IMG/VR virus record: IMGVR_UViG_3300036850_000163
Location: 1-48,134 of that record
DNA length: 48,134 nt
Direction: 5' to 3' (one strand)
Source of the DNA: a virus
Made by a program: the position numbers and the translations under genes. This document shows positions 35,916 to 43,687 of this stretch, piece after piece (position 1 is the first letter of the stretch; the number at the start of each line of letters is the position of its first letter). The notes under the pieces were generated by a model, which was not told where the DNA came from, searched no databases, and saw nothing but the letters and a program-made list of their open reading frames with translations.

Positions 35916-38396
35916 CTACCGCTGACTCAGGATGCCGTGGAGGGCCAGGCCAACGGAGTCGAGGGCATATCCGTCGTGCTCGTTGACGCCGACCGTGATG
36001 ACGGTGAGGTCGGCACTGGCCAGGATCTTGCGGGTGTTCTGGAAGGCGCTGGCGAAGATGGTGATGTCCCGGTCGTTCCAGCCGTTGGCCGCGGACGCCT
36101 GGGCAGCGGTGAAGGACTTGGTGAAGACACGGGGGTCGGTGGTGGCGGTCATGGTGTGGAGGGAGGCGTCGAAGGCCTCGGTGACGGCCCCGCCGGCCGA
36201 CAGCACCCCGTTCCCGCCGGTGATTCCGGTGAAGGTGGTGGCCGTCTTGCCGGTGTACGGCAGCTTCTGGAAGACGGTTCCCTGGAGAGTGAGGAGCAGG
36301 GTTCCGGAGGCGGGGAAGGCGGTGGTATCGGCCACGGTGATGCTGGTTGTCGCGGCGGTGAGTACCTGGGTGCCGGTGGCGGCGGTGGCGGCCAGCTCGG
36401 AGGTGAGGGGAATGTTGGCCCAGGTGAAGTCGGCCTTGAGGTACTCGGCACGGCCGGTGACCTCGTTGATCCGGATCAGGGCCAAGGAGGGGGCCGGGGA
36501 CGCGTCGGCCGCTACCAGGGTCTCCGAAATCTGGTCGAAGAGGGCGGCGTTGATGAGGAGATCCTCCCCAACGTGCCAGTGGTCGCCGGCTGCGGCGACG
36601 ACGCCGGGGCGGGAGACGAGAAGGAGCTGGACAGCGCGGCCGTGGTCCGACGCACTGGCCGCCATCTCGACGGTGGTGTTGGCGGCGTACGGAAGAGTGT
36701 CGACAAAGCCCTTGCACAGGATCTGGGTATCGCGCTCCGTCCACTTGGTGGCGGGAGTGGCAAAGGATGTCGAGTACAGGCGTGAGGTGCCGGGTACGGT
36801 TTCGGTCATGGCGTGCGCGTCGGCAAGGGCGGCGCCGGTCAGATCCACCCAGTCCAGGGCCGTGCTGTAGTACTGCAGGCGGCCGTTGGTGACGCGAAGG
36901 AGGCGTACGGCCGGGGTCGTGATAACGGCAAGCTGGTCTGTTGCCATGTCGAACACCCAGAAGACGATCCCGAGCGTGTCCCCGACAACCATGTGACCGG
37001 CGATGCGGGCTGAGCCGGCATCGCATTGCGGGGCCAGGTTGGGGTTTACGGCCAGGAGGGTGACGGTCCGCGTTGCGGTGTTGGCTTCCAGGCCGACGGC
37101 ATCGACGGGCGTGACGATGACCGTCTTGCAGGACCAGGAGCCGCCGGGCAGAGCCTCATCCCAGGAGAGCGGCACCTTGGAGCTGGTACTCTCCAGCCAA
37201 CCAGCCTCGCCGCCATTGGTATCGGTGTTCCGGCCAGAGACGCTGTTCGTCGGGGACGCCTCCGAGCCGGTTAGCTGCCCCGCATCCCACATCTTGAGGT
37301 CAGCGGTCAGGATGTTCTGGCCGGTGCCGTTCGCGTTCCGGAATCGGCAGGACAGGAAGAACAGGTCAGAGGTGGATCGAGTGGTGTCGTCGAGGGAGAG
37401 GGGTGGGGCGGCGAAGACGTCGGTGTTGGCTTGGGCGAGGTGAGCGACGGTGAGCTGCGGGTCGACGGTGATCCGGGCGTCGTTGAGGATGACCAGATCC
37501 GAGACGAAGACGAACCCGGCCTGCTGGCCGGCGGCGGCCCAGATGAACTTGTTGTCGCCCCCGAAGTCGGCGGCGGCGAGGCGGGGGCGGATCTCCTTCA
37601 GGTCCGAGGCGAGCTGCATCCCGTTTCCGATGCGCCGGTTGGTGCCGGCCGTCCCCGTCCACGAGAAGTCGCGGACGGCCGCGGTCGCGGACGCCGGGCC
37701 ACTCCGCTCCAGGGTCCCATTACCGTCCCGGCGGATCTCAGGATCGAGGGACGAGGACTCGTAGCAGACGGCGTCGAGAGTCAGGCGCTGGTGGATCGGG
37801 TCCGGGAAGGCCCAAAGTCCGGGCTCCGCACCGCCGAGGGCGACGTTGGAGATCGAGTAGGCGTCGAGGCGGGCAGTGCGGCGGATGTAGCCCTGCGCCC
37901 AGTCGTTGTGCGTCGCCGCGATGGGGGCCGCGTACGCCCCCCGCGAGTCGGCCGGTCCCCAAGCGACAACCGCCGCCCGCGAGACCTGGAAGAGGAGTTC
38001 CACCGTCCCCCACCTGGCGGCATCGACCGCCCCGTCGAGCGGGTTGGCGTCGAACCGGAGCGTGAAGGTCTGTGAGCCCGAATCCCCGACCGGCGCCAGG
38101 GCAACCGTGGCGCCGATGTCCGCACCGCCGCCCGGAACCCGCACACGCAGAACCCCGGTATCCGCAGCCCCGGCCAGCGGGGCCCCGACGATCGACCACT
38201 CAAAGCGAATGGTGACGGCGATGACCTCTCCCGAGGATGCCGGGTCGAAGGTCCACGAGGCCTGGTCTCCCGGGGCCTCGGGCGCGATGTCCGTGATGCT
38301 GATGGAGTAGGCGCGCTTGTTGTTGTCGGGATCGACGTCGTTCTCGATGTGGATGGCAGCGCAGCCCCGGAACGGACTGCCGGCGATCTGAGCCAT
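35916..38396 (-). CDS. Large minor tail/structural protein, 826 aa
   Basis: All-beta, Thr/Ala/Gly-rich, with repeated domains: WTERDTQILCKGFVDTLPYA and WNDRDITIFASAFQNTRKIL are related halves near residues 570 and 795, each preceded by a SRLYSTSF / PRVFTKSF strand. This indicates an internal duplication. Position between fibres and small virion proteins suggests a tail spike or tail-associated adhesin. No enzymatic motif seen. Confidence 0.7.
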   Translation of the reverse strand: MAQIAGSPFRGCAAIHIENDVDPDNNKRAYSISITDIAPEAPGDQASWTFDPASSGEVIAVTIRFEWSIVGAPLAGAADTGVLRVRVPGGGADIGATVALAPVGDSGSQTFTLRFDANPLDGAVDAARWGTVELLFQVSRAAVVAWGPADSRGAYAAPIAATHNDWAQGYIRRTARLDAYSISNVALGGAEPGLWAFPDPIHQRLTLDAVCYESSSLDPEIRRDGNGTLERSGPASATAAVRDFSWTGTAGTNRRIGNGMQLASDLKEIRPRLAAADFGGDNKFIWAAAGQQAGFVFVSDLVILNDARITVDPQLTVAHLAQANTDVFAAPPLSLDDTTRSTSDLFFLSCRFRNANGTGQNILTADLKMWDAGQLTGSEASPTNSVSGRNTDTNGGEAGWLESTSSKVPLSWDEALPGGSWSCKTVIVTPVDAVGLEANTATRTVTLLAVNPNLAPQCDAGSARIAGHMVVGDTLGIVFWVFDMATDQLAVITTPAVRLLRVTNGRLQYYSTALDWVDLTGAALADAHAMTETVPGTSRLYSTSFATPATKWTERDTQILCKGFVDTLPYAANTTVEMAASASDHGRAVQLLLVSRPGVVAAAGDHWHVGEDLLINAALFDQISETLVAADASPAPSLALIRINEVTGRAEYLKADFTWANIPLTSELAATAATGTQVLTAATTSITVADTTAFPASGTLLLTLQGTVFQKLPYTGKTATTFTGITGGNGVLSAGGAVTEAFDASLHTMTATTDPRVFTKSFTAAQASAANGWNDRDITIFASAFQNTRKILASADLTVITVGVNEHDGYALDSVGLALHGILSQR

Positions 38397-38569
38397 CAGG
38401 CGCTCTCCAGATTCTCGACGCGCTTTGTCAGGGCCTCGACATCAGCGGCCAAGGTGTCGACCAAGATAGCCAGGGCGGCAATAGCCTCACGGGCACGGTA
38501 AGCCTCGAGCATCGGCCGCCCGCCGATCGGCTTCGTCGCGGCGATCTCCTGGAGTTCGGCCCGGATCAC
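38396..38569 (-). CDS. Short coiled-coil protein, 57 aa
   Basis: Helical with a C-terminal heptad run (LVDTLAADVEALTKRVENLE). Two adjacent GTG codons (38572 and 38569) overlap the previous stop; either may be used. Possibly a fibre-associated trimeric coil. Confidence 0.62.
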   Translation of the reverse strand: MIRAELQEIAATKPIGGRPMLEAYRAREAIAALAILVDTLAADVEALTKRVENLESA

Positions 38570-39021
38570 CACGGCAGGGCGGCCCTCCCATCCCAGGAGC
38601 CGGTGAGGACTTGAGCCCGGGTGAGGCGGCTGGTTACGTCGTAGGTCATCTTCTGGATCGTCCATGTCGCCGCCGCAGTCGACGCTCCGTTCAGGTTCTT
38701 CCCGACGTACACCGGGTTCCCGTCGATACGGACATCGTAGTCGAGGCGGGTCTCGTAGTCGGTGAGGGAGCGCTTGACATCGAGGAGAGTCGCCTCGGTT
38801 GCGCCGCCGGTAGTGACGGTGCCGCCGGTGAGCATCAGCACCTTGTCGCGGCCTAGTTCGGGGATGCCCTCGTTGTCGCCGCTCGGCTCGCCGGAGTAGA
38901 AGGGGCCCTGCCACAGGTCGGCCGGGCACTCCCAGCGCTCGATCGGGTCCCCGGACGCGTTGACCGCGGTGACCAGGACGAGACGGGTCCCGTCAACCGG
39001 GCAGACGAGGGAGGTGGCCAC
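38566..39021 (-). CDS. Structural-region protein, 151 aa
   Basis: GTG at 39021 five bases after TAGCCT: a leaderless GTG start. CPVDGTRLV and ECPAD Cys pairs, then a beta domain (DYETRLDYDVRIDGNPVYVG). Unknown; next to tail genes. Confidence 0.68.
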   Translation of the reverse strand: MATSLVCPVDGTRLVLVTAVNASGDPIERWECPADLWQGPFYSGEPSGDNEGIPELGRDKVLMLTGGTVTTGGATEATLLDVKRSLTDYETRLDYDVRIDGNPVYVGKNLNGASTAAATWTIQKMTYDVTSRLTRAQVLTGSWDGRAALPW

Positions 39022-39034
39022 AGCTCAGGCTACC
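39019..39034 (-). promoter_or_regulatory. Leaderless promoter TAGCCT-GAGCT-GTG
   Basis: TAGCCT (plus 39027-39032) with GA after it; the TGA in this element is the stop codon of the 50-aa gene. The start codon is GTG rather than ATG. Confidence 0.62.
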
Positions 39035-39177
39035 CGACATAGTGTACAGGCGCCTGGGTCGCCGCGGGTGATCTTGATCGGGGCCGGCAGCCGCTCGACC
39101 TTGGCCAAGGCCTCGTGCACGTGTAGCCCGCAGACCGGGACGCGGAGAGGGCCTACGGTCAGCACGTAACCGCGCAC
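39025..39177 (-). CDS. Small CGLH...CTLC protein, 50 aa
   Basis: GTG start overlapping neither neighbour by more than a few bases. CGLHVHEAL and GDPGACTLC give two Cys pairs and two His, possibly zinc. Function unknown. Confidence 0.6.
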   Translation of the reverse strand: MRGYVLTVGPLRVPVCGLHVHEALAKVERLPAPIKITRGDPGACTLCRVA

Positions 39178-39179
39178 GG

Positions 39180-39542
39180 TCAGCCGACGACAGACGAGCC
39201 GATAACCAGGAGCGTACGGTCGGCAAGTTGGTTCACCGCGGCGGCCGAGGTGCCGGAGCGGAGGCGCAGGAAGCGGCCGAAGCCGTGCCAGTGCGCCGTG
39301 TTGACGATGACCCACTTCGACGCCTCGACGGTATACGTCACCTCGGTGCCTCCGGAGTCCTCGACAGGGGTGAAGGGGCCGGCGACCTCGGTCGAGCACT
39401 CAAAGGAGAGGCTGGCCGCTGTCCAGGCGGCGGGCATCTGGACAGCGACAAAGTCGTAGTGCATTAGGTCGACGGTATCAGAGATCGAGGCGCCCTCGAG
39501 AATGGTAGCCGGGTGAGTGGCCCGGTCGACACCGCGCGGCAT
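39180..39542 (-). CDS. Virion-type beta protein, 120 aa
   Basis: Beta-rich (YDFVAVQMPAAWTAASLSFE; WVIVNTAHWHGFGRFLRLRS) and similar in style to small tail or decoration proteins that report deviation of a signal (AWTAASLSFxxS...PFTPV). ATG at 39542. Confidence 0.66.
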   Translation of the reverse strand: MPRGVDRATHPATILEGASISDTVDLMHYDFVAVQMPAAWTAASLSFECSTEVAGPFTPVEDSGGTEVTYTVEASKWVIVNTAHWHGFGRFLRLRSGTSAAAVNQLADRTLLVIGSSVVG

Positions 39543-39545
39543 GGA

Positions 39546-40397
39546 TCAGAACCTCGTGATGACGACGACCACGCCGCTGGCTCCGGCACCACCGGCTGCC
39601 ACGGCCGCGGCATCGGCGCCACCGCCGCCACCGCCGCCACCACCACCGGGGAATCCGCCTGCGCCCCCACCGCCACCGGCGCCGGTTGCCGCTGCAGACC
39701 CGCCGCCGCCGCCACCGCTTCCCGGGGCACCGGATCGCGCGTTACCGGAGGTTCCGGCCGTTCCGGGGTTGACGCCACCTGCCGTCCCGCCGGCCGGGGC
39801 GGTCTGGCCCACGCGGTAGCGGGAGACGCCGCCAGCCGATCCGGCTGACGTGGCGTCGGCTGCGGTCACACCGCCACCGGCACCGCCGCCCCCGGCCCCG
39901 GAGGCCGTGGTCGAGGCGGCTGCAGCCACGGTGCCGGCGTCGATAGCCGAGGCCCCGTCGCCGCCACTGAACATTGCGGTGCCGCCGGCTCCGAGGAGAC
40001 CGCCAACGCCGGCCGTACCGCCGCCGCCCAGGGCCCCGCCGTTCGCGGCGCAGTCGGCCGCAGCCTGGGTTGCGCCGAAGAAGGAGGCGCCACCGGCCAC
40101 GCCGTTGGCGGACTCGGTGGCTCCTCCCGCGCCCCCGGCACCCACGGTGCAGTTCACGGTCGCAGGGAGGTCGCTGGCCGAGAAGACCATGCGGGACATG
40201 CCGCCGCCGCCTCCACCGCCTCCGCCGGCACGGATAGCGGAGTCGGCAGCCAGGTCTCCGGCCCCTCCGCCACCGCCACCACCGACGCAGATGACCTCCA
40301 CTTCCTGGGCGCCCGACGGCTTCGTCCAGGTAGCCGTGGCGTCGTAGACCTGTACTTCCTCGGCTACGGAGCCGAGTCCATCGAGACGACCGCCCAT
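39546..40397 (-). CDS. Glycine-rich tail fibre protein, 283 aa
   Basis: Starts with WTKPSGAQEVEVICVGGGGG, the entry of glycine-rich phage fibre domains, then many Gly runs of 6-10 residues and GAxGGxG blocks, ending ASGVVVVITRF. Such proteins form polyglycine-helix tips that bind receptors. The composition is extreme, so alignments will be noisy. Confidence 0.82.
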   Translation of the reverse strand: MGGRLDGLGSVAEEVQVYDATATWTKPSGAQEVEVICVGGGGGGGAGDLAADSAIRAGGGGGGGGGMSRMVFSASDLPATVNCTVGAGGAGGATESANGVAGGASFFGATQAAADCAANGGALGGGGTAGVGGLLGAGGTAMFSGGDGASAIDAGTVAAAASTTASGAGGGGAGGGVTAADATSAGSAGGVSRYRVGQTAPAGGTAGGVNPGTAGTSGNARSGAPGSGGGGGGSAAATGAGGGGGAGGFPGGGGGGGGGGADAAAVAAGGAGASGVVVVITRF

Positions 40398-40398
40398 G

Positions 40399-40548
40399 TC
40401 AGTAGCTCATCTTTCCGCGGCCCTTGCCGCTGCCGTACCCCGGAGGGTTGGTCTTGACCGGCACCACGGCCGGCTTGGAGGAGGACTTCGCCGGCACCTT
40501 GGCCGGACTGGACTTGCTGGACTTCGGGTAGGCGCGACCGCGAGGCAT
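40399..40548 (-). CDS. Lys/Ser/Pro-rich basic protein, 49 aa
   Basis: MPRGRAYPKSSKSSPAKVPA then GYGSGKGRGKMSY. Highly basic and disordered, of the same style as the MPARYGK proteins after the capsid gene. Probably virion-associated. Confidence 0.65.
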   Translation of the reverse strand: MPRGRAYPKSSKSSPAKVPAKSSSKPAVVPVKTNPPGYGSGKGRGKMSY

Positions 40549-40550
40549 CG

Positions 40551-40895
40551 TCAGACTCCCAGGATGAGCAGGTCGATCCGCATGGCGGACCAGTCGGCGA
40601 GGTTGGACTCGATGAGGGCGTCTCCGGAGGCACCGGACTCCCAGGCGCTCAGGCGCCAGGAGTTGGCGTCGGTGCGCTCGGCGGTGACGAACATGTTGGT
40701 CGTGGCGCCGAGCTTGGTGCTCGGGTTGACGAAGATGGCGAAAATCTCGGTGAGGCCGACGTCGCCGGCCTCGAACAGCTCCCCGCCGGCCGGGTAGGTG
40801 GCGTCGGGCGTGACGCGGGCCAGGACGGCCTTCACGTTCCCCAGGCTGAGCTGCGGGATCTGCGGGTGGACGGTGGTGTCGAACGTCAGGGGCAT
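40551..40895 (-). CDS. First late gene, virion-type protein, 114 aa
   Basis: Beta-rich: FAIFVNPSTKLGATTNMFVT, SWRLSAWESGASGDALIESN. Transcription likely starts near 40934 from TAGCAT, with a leader holding GGAG before ATG 40895. Unknown structural role. Confidence 0.7.
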   Translation of the reverse strand: MPLTFDTTVHPQIPQLSLGNVKAVLARVTPDATYPAGGELFEAGDVGLTEIFAIFVNPSTKLGATTNMFVTAERTDANSWRLSAWESGASGDALIESNLADWSAMRIDLLILGV

Positions 40896-40940
40896 TGCGG
40901 CTCCAGATGGCCTGGCCGGGCAGATCCCGGCCGATGCCCC

Positions 40941-40946
40941 ATGCTA
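40941..40946 (-). promoter_or_regulatory. -10 element TAGCAT of the late leftward block
   Basis: GGGGTAGCATGGGG on the minus strand, about 46 bases before the first late ATG. The hexamer equals that of the tRNA promoter but no TTGACA lies upstream, so activation by another factor may be needed. Confidence 0.45.
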
Positions 40947-41002
40947 CCCCGCCAGAGGGGCCGGGCGGGCGGCTGCGGGGAGGGGGCCAAGGGGCTCGCC
41001 GG

Positions 41003-41087
41003 CCCATAGCAGTATTAGAAGAAGGTGAGAGAGGGGGAAGGAGTATATGTACCCATTACTATACGGTCCCCCACCTAAATCTGCTAA
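41003..41087 (+). repeat. 85-bp dispersed repeat, copy B
   Basis: Second copy of the repeat at 120-204, same orientation. Purine-rich ribosome-binding-like block, then ATG at 41047; the peptide start is MYPLLYGPPPKSANG. Confidence 0.85.
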
Positions 41088-41121
41088 CGGCCCCCCGCTA
41101 GCGGCCCGTCATCGCTGCTAG
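41047..41121 (+). CDS. Possible 24-aa leader peptide inside repeat copy B
   Basis: ATG spaced correctly after GGGGGAAGG; the frame reads MYPLLYGPPPKSANGPPLAA and stops at TAG 41119-41121. The matching frame in copy A begins MYPSLCGTPPKPAS. Conservation may be at DNA or peptide level. Confidence 0.3.
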   Translation: MYPLLYGPPPKSANGPPLAARHRC

Positions 41122-41147
41122 CGCCGCTAATCTGCTAATCGCTAGCG
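41083..41147. repeat. Cluster of six GCTA(A/G) boxes
   Basis: GCTAAC, GCTAGC, GCTAGC, GCTAAT, GCTAAT and GCTAGC within 65 bases, several in palindromic GCTAGC form. Denser than anywhere else I noticed; could be iterons or regulator sites. Confidence 0.5.
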
Positions 41148-41271
41148 CTTTGGTCCTCGGGCCGCGTCGCCAGTCTTCGTAGACCAAAGAAGTCCAGCCT
41201 GTACCCGGCAGCCTGGGGCCGGATCCCGAGTCCATTCTCCCCGTGCCGCCGTGTCTACGAGTGAGACTCCA

Positions 41272-41294
41272 CCCCCCGCCCCCCACCGCCCCCC
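41272..41294 (-). other. G-quadruplex-capable tract
   Basis: The plus strand has three runs of six C separated by 1 and 4 bases, so the minus strand carries three G6 runs plus an extra GG. Each run can give two tetrad sides. Confidence 0.6.
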
Positions 41295-41721
41295 GGAGCT
41301 GCGGGCACCCGGGGGGCCGGACACCGGCGCCCAGCGCTCAGAGACCAAGGTCGGGGGAGAGGGGACACGGGGGCACGGGGCACGGTGGGTAGGCGAGGGA
41401 ACACACTCACGCATCCCCCGCATCCCATCACCCCACCTTCCCTCACCCCACCACCTCGCATCCCGCCTCGCGCCACCACGCTGCCGATCCCCGTCCCCCG
41501 CTACCAGGGAAGCGGAGCCCGCATAGACCAAGCAGATCGCCTGGTATCCCAAGCGCCCGGATAGGGTGGCTCGTTCATTGGCCTCTGGCCCCGTCGCCCG
41601 GGTACAAAGCTGCCGTGGACCCATGGCCCGGGCGGGCCAATCTGCCCTGAATACGTTGACGGGGGCAGCGGTGAGGAGGAGAGTGGTCACTGTAGTCCCA
41701 ATCGAGACAGGAGCCCAGAGG

Positions 41722-41946
41722 ATGCTACCGACCTTCGCATCACCCCTACCTTTCCCGGACACGGCCCCGGACGGCCGACTCGGGACCAACCTCATCGTTC
41801 GTTACCGTTGGAACGGCCGTCTTCGGACCAAGCGGGGCCGAGGTATGTACCTCTCCCCGGGCGCCGTTGGTTTCTGGGGTCGGACCAAGACGGCGTGGCT
41901 TTGGCACGACGGTACCGAGACGGTCATCGTCGCCCCGGAGGCCTAG
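41722..41946 (+). CDS. Hypothetical protein, 74 aa (first early gene)
   Basis: ATG 41722 follows CAGGAG with good spacing; the longer frame upstream lacks one. Beta-rich and basic in the middle (LIVRYRWNGRLRTKRGRGMY) ending HDGTETVIVAPEA. Unknown; being first in the early block suggests early expression. Two weak TTGACG-type boxes lie upstream, with no convincing -10. Confidence 0.62.
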   Translation: MLPTFASPLPFPDTAPDGRLGTNLIVRYRWNGRLRTKRGRGMYLSPGAVGFWGRTKTAWLWHDGTETVIVAPEA

Positions 41947-41951
41947 CTGCC

Positions 41952-42650
41952 ATGCTGCCCTCCCTGGACCCCATCGCCATGAGCGAGCATGGCCGACTTC
42001 TCGGCTCCGGTGTTCACCGCCGGGCGTTCTCGCTCCTGGACCAGTACGTCGTCAAGGTCGCCAAGGGGCCGCACGGCGCCGAAGCCAATCGCCTGGAGGC
42101 AGACTCCTGGGACTGGCTCAGCACCGGAGACGGCCAGGCGTACCGCGACGCCTTCTGTCCGGTCACGGCAGCCTGTCCCGACGGCTGGTGGCTCATCATG
42201 CCGAAGTGTCGTCCATCGGGATGGATATACGGTGAGTCGCCCGTGGACAAGGCCCGTCAGGCCCGGATCGTAGGCGACCTGCACGCCGAGAACACGATGC
42301 TGGCCCCGGACACAGGGGAGCTGGTCGTAACGGACTACGGGTTCGGCGTCGGCCCGTTCAAGGTGGACGGCCTTGAGGGCTTGCCGATGGACCACGACTC
42401 TTCCATGGACAGGCGGGGGGAATGCGCCTGTCCGGATTGCGAGGGCGAGCAGGAGGAGCCTTCCTGCCGCTGTCCGGACTGTCAGGGCTGGCGTGTACCC
42501 GGTACCGATTGCTGGCAGCAGCAGGCCCGTGGGCAGGAGTCGTGCCCGGACTGTGGCTGGCGGTGGGAAGACGACGAGCAGAAGACGGACGCCTGCACCT
42601 GCCGTGGTTGCATCGCCCACCGGGCCGGGCGTTGCCCGGAGGCCCGATGA
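41952..42650 (+). CDS. Kinase-fold protein with C-terminal zinc knuckles
   Basis: 232 aa. N-terminal 150 residues show a small kinase fold: glycine loop LGSGVHRRAF (17-26), VVKVAKG with Lys35, EANRLEA with a candidate Glu, WWLIMPK hinge, catalytic loop GDLHAENTM (109-117) and metal-binding TDYGFG (127-132). The tail has three CPDC motifs and CTCRGC, likely zinc-binding. The pattern is closer to atypical (aminoglycoside/ABC1/HipA-like) kinases than to classical Ser/Thr kinases. As an early gene it could modify host proteins. It overlaps the next gene (ATGA). Confidence 0.75.
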   Translation: MLPSLDPIAMSEHGRLLGSGVHRRAFSLLDQYVVKVAKGPHGAEANRLEADSWDWLSTGDGQAYRDAFCPVTAACPDGWWLIMPKCRPSGWIYGESPVDKARQARIVGDLHAENTMLAPDTGELVVTDYGFGVGPFKVDGLEGLPMDHDSSMDRRGECACPDCEGEQEEPSCRCPDCQGWRVPGTDCWQQQARGQESCPDCGWRWEDDEQKTDACTCRGCIAHRAGRCPEAR

Positions 42651-43261
42651 ACGCCACCGGGCTCCCAGCCCTGCCGACCGTCGAGACGCTGGCCAGCAAT
42701 GTGGCCAGCGTCTACGACCGGGCGGCGGCCGATGAGCGGGCGGCGGGCGCACTCTGGTACCCGGACGCCCATGCCTTCGCCCACGGGCTCACGGCGCACG
42801 GGCTCACACTCGACCAAGCGTGCGGAGTGACCGCTGCCCTCTCGCCCCGTGTCTCCTGGGCCATGAACCAACGTCTCGCCCTGTCCCTGGCCCGTGGGGA
42901 GCCCGTACGGGGCCTAGGCCTGTCTCTGAGGAAGGCCCGGGCCATCATGGCCGGCGACCCGGTGGAGGCCGTCCTAGCACCTCCTAGGGGCCAACCACGG
43001 TCGGGCCAGAAGGTGCGGGCGTTCCATGCGTGCATTCGGCACCCGTGGACGGCCACCGATGTCGCCGTGGATCGGCACGCCTTCGACATCGCCATGGGCG
43101 TGCACGGAGACGACCGAACCCGGGACGTGCTTGACCGGGCCGGAGTGTATGCCCGGATTGCCCACTCATACTCCCTTGTCGCCGATACCCTCGGCGTGCT
43201 ACCATCCACCATACAGGCGACCACTTGGCTCGCCTGGCGCCGAGAGAAGGGACTCACCTGA
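42647..43261 (+). CDS. Conserved actinophage protein, DNA-glycosylase-like pattern, 204 aa
   Basis: Helical, with QACGVTAALSPRVSWAMNQR, GQKVRAFHACIRHP and TDVAVDRHAFDIAMG, then IQATTWLAWRREKG. I recall a widespread phage/plasmid family with this series (ALSPxxxWxxN, KxxAFxxN, VDxHA, QAxTWxxWR) and unknown function. The order helix, K-x-x-AF, then D-x-H is reminiscent of HhH DNA glycosylases. This is only a suggestion. Confidence 0.65.
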   Translation: MNATGLPALPTVETLASNVASVYDRAAADERAAGALWYPDAHAFAHGLTAHGLTLDQACGVTAALSPRVSWAMNQRLALSLARGEPVRGLGLSLRKARAIMAGDPVEAVLAPPRGQPRSGQKVRAFHACIRHPWTATDVAVDRHAFDIAMGVHGDDRTRDVLDRAGVYARIAHSYSLVADTLGVLPSTIQATTWLAWRREKGLT

Positions 43262-43470
43262 TGGCCTACACCACCACCAACTACCGGACGAAGAAGGCGC
43301 TCAAGGAGGCCGTAGCGGCCGGTGAGCGGGTCACCGTCTACCAGCCCGGCCCCTTCGGCTCGGACGTCATCGACGGGACCGTGTACCTGGAGGGCCCGCA
43401 CTACCCGGCCCCGCACTCGTGGTACGCACAGGCCACCGTGAAGGGTGGCGCCGTCGTCAAGATCAAGTGA
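43261..43470 (+). CDS. Small beta-barrel-like protein, 69 aa
   Basis: KKALKEAVAAGERVTVYQPG then TVYLEGPHYPAPHSWYAQAT, ending VKIK. ATG follows the stop of the previous gene (TGATGG). Unknown. Confidence 0.66.
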   Translation: MAYTTTNYRTKKALKEAVAAGERVTVYQPGPFGSDVIDGTVYLEGPHYPAPHSWYAQATVKGGAVVKIK

Positions 43471-43679
43471 CCCGCCACCCTTACGGTTACGAAGCGACCC
43501 ACGCCCGAGTGCGCCGAGCCCGGGGCCGCCCCGCCCGCTGCGAAGAGTGCGGGATAGCCGATCCCGAACGCACATACCACTGGGCTCATATCCACGACAC
43601 GAACGACAATGACCCCGAAAACTATCGCCGCTTGTGTGTCCCGTGCCATGGCGCATACGACGCCCCGAAGAGTAGATGA
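43467..43679 (+). CDS. HNH-type nuclease, 70 aa
   Basis: GTG overlapping the previous stop. CEECG, then HWAHIHDTNDNDPENYRRLC and CVPCH: the HNH motif with two Cys pairs for zinc. Very short, so it may be a minimal nuclease or a zinc-binding remnant. Confidence 0.75.
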   Translation: MTRHPYGYEATHARVRRARGRPARCEECGIADPERTYHWAHIHDTNDNDPENYRRLCVPCHGAYDAPKSR

Positions 43680-43687
43680 TTTCCTCA

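Larger units (their letters stand above)
40896..41721. other. 826-bp gene-free control region between early and late blocks
   Basis: The largest non-coding stretch outside the tRNA array, at the divergence point of the two transcription blocks. It holds the late -10 site, repeat copy B, a GCTA-box array (41083-41147), a C-tract/G-quadruplex element (41272-41294) and several AGACCAA words. No credible gene is seen on either strand. Candidate origin and control region. Confidence 0.65.

Noticed and set aside
41251-41526. Open frame of 91 codons in the control region
   Set aside because: Pro/His/Arg low-complexity translation, no ribosome-binding site, and repeats rather than codon bias explain the openness.
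41651-41690. TTGACG at 41656 as the main early promoter
   Set aside because: At 17 bases the -10 would be GAGAGT, a poor match; kept only as a weak possibility.
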